DNA of 64,000 nucleotides from the NCBI RefSeq assembly GCF_019649055.1, contig NW_026570474.1, positions 1 through 64,000 on the forward strand, written 5' to 3'. The stretch comes from Paramacrobiotus metropolitanus. Its lineage: Eukaryota; Tardigrada; Eutardigrada; Parachela; Macrobiotidae. Positions 59,923 to 64,000 of this stretch are shown one piece after another. The translations under genes and the position numbers were made by a program. The notes beneath the pieces are model-generated. The model had not been told where the DNA came from and made no database searches. It worked only from the letters and a program-made list of their open reading frames with translations. Positions within the stretch are counted from its first letter, which is position 1; each line of letters begins with the position of its first letter.

Positions 59923-61290
59923 AAACTGAATGGAAAAGACCCATGTAAATTCTTACACTACAAATACCGTATGCGGTATAATTCGAAATATACCAGCCTT
60001 CTTGGAGCACCGGTATTAGACGATGCAATCGCCCCGATGTTTACCGAAAAAGCAACGACACTTCTTTCGGTTTGTGAGGGAATGCAGCTTCTCCCGCGAC
60101 ACCAAGCTTTATACCTCCTGAGACACTGTCTCGGCGCGCCTAAAATTATTTACATGCTAAGATGTTGCAACGCGTGGAGGTATCCGCAGCAACTGTATCA
60201 GATAGACGAAACGCTACGCTCCTGTTTCCAGCAGCTGTGCAACGTCCGAACCAATCATGATGATTACCCTAGTTGGCGGCAAGCCAGTCTCCCGGTCAGC
60301 AGAGGGGGTATCGGTATACGTGCTCTAAACCTGTGGAAGTTAAACGCCCGTCAAGTAGAACTGCCCGAAGCTAACTTCCGGAAATTGCAGAAAACCTGGG
60401 ATTTACCGATATGCAACGTATCTTTGTCTACCTTGCTGGATGTGTACCGCGACGATGAGATTAATAAAGCGCGCTTACTTGCCCAGTCACGGCCGGAAGC
60501 AGGCATTTGGCTGAACGCTCTGCCCTCCGCCCACATTGGGAATTTACTCGACGACGACACGCTGAAAATTTCGGTTGGCCTCAGACTTGGCGCGGTTATC
60601 TGTGAACCACGTGAGTGTAGGAAGTGTCACAAGCCAGTAGACCGTTATGCACACCACAGCCTATCTTGCGCTTTCTCAGCCGGCAGGCACCCACGGCACG
60701 GCGGGCTCAATAACACTGTACGCCGCGCCCTGGTTTCTGCCGGCTTCCCCACTAAACTGGAACCACGCGGCACCTCACACACGAGCGAACGACGCCCAGA
60801 CGGCTGCACAACGTTTGCATGGCAGAGGGGTATGTGCTTGGCGTGGGATGTCACTTGTGTCGATACGGTTGCTGCTTCCCATTTAAGGTCTACATCGTCG
60901 ACTGCCGGATCGGCCGCGGTACAGGCAGAGGAAAGGAAAGCCATTTTGTACTCGTATCTGTGTGGGCAATACATTTTCGCAGCCATTGCCTTCGAAACAA
61001 TGGGCCCATGGGGACCGTCAGCTACCGCCATTATCAAGGAAATCGGGAAACGTTTATGTAATCAAACCGAAGAGGCTCGCTCCCATGAGTTTCTCCGGCA
61101 GCGATTGTCTTTGGAGATTCAGCGGGGAAACGCGGCTTCAGTTTAGGAACAATGGATGGAGTTGAAAAGTTTATTGAACTTTTTCTGTTGTGATCATTGA
61201 GCTTTTTTCATTGTTTGGTTAAATTGTAAATGTTTATTGATTTGTACTCTGACGTCGTTTACAAATAAAAGCCTATTTAGCCAGTCGTTA
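59923..61290 (+). mobile_element. R2-like LINE, 5'-truncated, endonuclease end intact
   Basis: An uninterrupted frame (ATG 59971, stop 61146, 391 codons) encodes the post-RT half of a non-LTR retrotransposon. It starts with the RT thumb (YLLRHCLGAPKIIYMLR, WRQASLPVSRGGIGI). A CCHC finger follows (CRKCHKPVDRYAHHSLSC), then a restriction-like endonuclease with RRPDG and, 16 residues on, the Asp of WDVTCVDT. The tail is TMGPWGPSA ... RGNAASV. No catalytic YxDD of the reverse transcriptase is present, so the 5' part is lost. The frame is intact, which suggests recent insertion. AATAAA is at 61264-61269. The element ends against the 3' end of the next gene. Confidence 0.85.
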
Positions 61291-61303
61291 GTGCAGAGTC
61301 CTT

Positions 61304-62814
61304 TTAGTGAACAACGGATACCATTTCGTTAATGGGCGTAAGCTGCATTGCGTTAAACGCAACTACTTTCCATGTGTTTCCCATTCGGGTTGGCACAAAG
61401 TATTGACCCCACAAGGACTCGCCTCGATAGATGTACACCGCCGCACTGGAATCCGCCATGCCCCAACTGGTGAGGTTAGTCTTGTCCATCTTGTCATATA
61501 CGCTGACTTCGTAGATACCAGGCAGTTGCTTCTTAATCACTGTGCTGTCGACCTTATTTCCAATAAAATCGTTATGCACGAGACTATCAGCGCTGACAGG
61601 AGAGAGAGCTTCGACATGACCGCGGAGAGCGCTATTTGCCAGAGGACACTTTATGTAATTCATATGCATGGTGCGGATGCATGTCCCGCATGATGACCCG
61701 AATTTCGTTGCTACTTATTTGCGGATGCAGTATTCCAAAAGGGTACACCTTCGTTTGTCCACCAATAACGCTTATAGTGAAAAATGATCCGTTTCCGTTG
61801 TGCCCGGATACACTAGCGGTATAGTACCCGGTGGGCAGCTCAATTGTCCAGTGTCCGGCGTTGTCTGTTGTGGTGGTCGCGTTTGTCAAATCGGTGAAGT
61901 TATATAAACCCGATCGGAACTCGATGCTGGTATGACTGGCACTCACCGCTCTTATCGAGGTGTGTCAGATGCCCACTGGCTCTACCCAACCCAGTGAAAC
62001 GCTGAGGGATAAGCATTAGCGGCTCCATGAACGTTTCATGATTCAGATTGAACTGATGTTGAAAATTGCGTACGTTGACTGGATGGTAACCAGCTGTTTC
62101 GAAGACAAGACTGTAGCCTCTTCGTCTCGGCAACCGCCCTGAAAATTCTCCAGAGGAATTGGTAGTAGCGTTGATTCTCTTAAACGGCACACCACTTTGG
62201 TCGAATAAGGTCACCAATATAAGTGTGTAGTTCATCGCCTGGCAGGTATCGGCATTCTTTGCACTCCAGAAGCAAAGAACGGACAGATCTACAAAGGTTT
62301 TTGTTTAGCCTACAGATAACTAACGTGATGCGTCCCGAAGAAAAAAATGCGTCCCAGTTCACTCTGGTACGAAACATTTCCGATATAATAATGGTTACTG
62401 CTGCTAAAAAGCACCATCACGGCAGTACTTACTGTTGTTAGTCTGGTTGTGAAAGAAGGGATCGGAGAAATTAAAGTTCCACTTGGAATTTCTGGACAGT
62501 AATGTTGAAAATAGTAACGTTATATTCTGGTATGATCGACGAAATCGTTATTTTGGCGCTGAGATTCTGAGCTGATGCCACTCCCATTCCACAGAGAATA
62601 TGAAAACTAGCAAAGGAATTGTTACTCTATCCATTCTAGAAATTGTTTCATTAAGCCACGAATCGCCACAAAATTGTAGGTACTGCTTTACGCAGCGGGA
62701 GTAAAGGTCACAATCGCTTCGGTCTTTGCCTAAACTCCAGAATACAGTTTGCTGTGCTCGTTTAAAAACGCTTATAAATCCACTGGCACGCGTACCGGTG
62801 ACGCTGTTACGCAC
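61304..62814 (-). CDS. Secreted CnaB/YfaP-like (DUF2135-like) protein, partial model
   Basis: A consistent minus-strand model has exons from about 62814 to 62626, then 62526-62433, 62288-61947, 61864-61749 and 61648-61304. The first exon is Cys-rich (DCDLYSRCVKQYLQFCGDSW), but no ATG or leader was found, so the start is missing. The third exon holds a beta-sandwich repeat like carboxypeptidase-regulatory/CnaB domains (GVPFKRINATTNSSGEFSG). A second such unit follows (DNAGHWTIELPTGYYTASV). The last exon resembles YfaP-type domains (LPGIYEVSVYDK, AAVYIYRGESLWGQYFVP). The two short introns in the middle (82 and 100 nt) are open and domain-like themselves, so frameshifts in a pseudogene are an alternative. 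A TATA box lies at 62858-62864 (minus). Confidence 0.55.
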
Positions 62815-64000
62815 TGGTGATGAAATCTAATTTGCAAACAGAGGGTTTTTCGCCACCCTTTATAACGTATACATGTATAACATGAATCAGGCTTTTGTTC
62901 ACTTCACCGTGCACGGCTGCGCCGACGCCGCCGAGTACAGATAATAAATATATTATCGTCTTTGTCGCCGGTCGAATAATCATAGAATACGCGACCTGGC
63001 GTCTGGCAAATATGAACGCTTAGACTAATATGTGGAAACGTCCACTCACTTTCGGCATTTTCGTGGTCACTGCATTACCGCAGCGTATCAGGAAAACCGT
63101 ACGGTTTTTTTGAAAGGTGGTTTGTGGAATACATTTTGTTTGTTGGCATATGAATAGTTTTGCTGACGTGAATACTAACAGCCGGACGGTTCCCTAATAC
63201 GCTCTGACAGAACCGTTAGAGAGGAAATCCTGCTGACAGTCCTCGTATCAAAAGTGCAAAAAACTTCGAAAAATCGAGTGATCATTTGTGACGACGGGCA
63301 GCTTTTTTAAACACACAGACAACCGTATTAGCAGTGCGACATCTGCACAACACTGACACCAGGCATACAAAATACGAGTACAAAAAGACTTCTATCTGTA
63401 TGACTGTATCTACAACTGTATATGCATAATAACGGTACAAAGTCTACCACGAAACGAAATAAAAATCAAAAATAAGGCAAATTTATCTGATTTAATCGTA
63501 ACCCATTAACCCATCAACGTACAACCCATCAATAACTGATCCCAGGACAACAAAAAAGAGTTACGTACAATAATTTATAAAATCCAGAAGAGTCGATAAA
63601 AAGTATTTTAACTAAAAACAAGAAAAGGAGACCGCATTTTGGGATTGTTTAATTCGCGTTGTTATTTTAACAACGACAAACCACTATTATTAACAATCCA
63701 CGCACAGTAATCCACAAGCGACACGACTCACCGTACCATGTCAATTAAGTACTCCCATAGTCCCTTATTCGCCAAAACATCGCGAAACCGCTCAGAAATT
63801 ACTAAAATGCAATTAGACACTGGATGTAAATGGTAAAGTGAAAACAATCAAAGTGTTCTCTTTTGACTACGACGAAGTGAGCCAATGCTCATTGGTAAAA
63901 TTGACACCAATTGCTCCTACACGCCACGCGAGAACACCAAAGGTGGGCTCGGAATTTACTTCCTTTGGGCAGTTATGCCGAACATGGCCGGAACCGGCCC
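62815..64000. other. 3' flank, nothing recognised
   Basis: Besides the minus-strand TATA motif at 62858-62864, I see no supported gene or strong repeat. Confidence 0.45.

Overview
The window is nuclear DNA of a compact invertebrate genome. Genes are split by short GT-AG introns with conserved phases. Core promoters are TATA boxes, and intergenic DNA is AT-rich and full of fold-back sequences. There are no bacterial operons, CRISPR arrays or recognisable rRNA/tRNA genes. Gene content (secreted trypsin, stefins, NUS1, SPTLC2, dihydrodiol dehydrogenase, FUT8-like fucosyltransferase) is metazoan. A tardigrade-like or other small ecdysozoan genome is my best guess, but that is inference and nothing here proves the species.

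Layout. 0.8-4.3 kb: a four-TM MS4A/CD20-like membrane protein (+). 6.6-8.0 kb: a TATA-driven secreted trypsin (+). 8.5-9.7 kb: a small Cys-rich protein (-) whose promoter and first codons recur as a diverged inverted copy. 10.4-10.65 kb: a Gly/Tyr-rich secreted peptide (-). 12.2-14.8 kb: a repeat zone with a 300-bp direct repeat, a perfect 29-bp-arm palindrome and several fold-backs. 16.0-18.9 kb: a complete six-exon dihydrodiol dehydrogenase (+).

19.3-32.2 kb is the most distinctive part. It is a cluster of seven stefin (family-1 cystatin) paralogues sharing one four-exon architecture. Each has a tiny first exon of 20-23 nt that, with exon 2, builds a signal peptide. One member has a Pro-rich N-terminal extension, two are pseudogenes with visible lesions, and one keeps its frame but has lost the inhibitory motifs.

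33.7-34.9 kb: a protein kinase with a hydrophobic N-terminus and an HGD catalytic loop. 35.8-36.2 kb: a decayed LINE fragment. 37.4-41.7 kb: serine palmitoyltransferase subunit 2 in two exons (-). 41.7-51 kb: gene-poor, with a LINE 3' end, a 400-bp fold-back element and a pipsqueak-type HTH exon. 51.1-53.3 kb: a complete five-exon NUS1 (-). 54.5-54.9 kb: a MITE-like element. 57.3-59.5 kb: a FUT8-like fucosyltransferase (+). 59.9-61.3 kb: the 3' part of an R2-like LINE (+). 61.3-62.8 kb: a CnaB/YfaP-like secreted protein (-).

Functional links (inference): NUS1 (dolichol), SPTLC2 (sphingolipids) and the fucosyltransferase (N-glycans) all serve the ER/Golgi lipid and glycan supply. The trypsin, the stefins and the small secreted peptides form an extracellular protease/inhibitor and peptide set.
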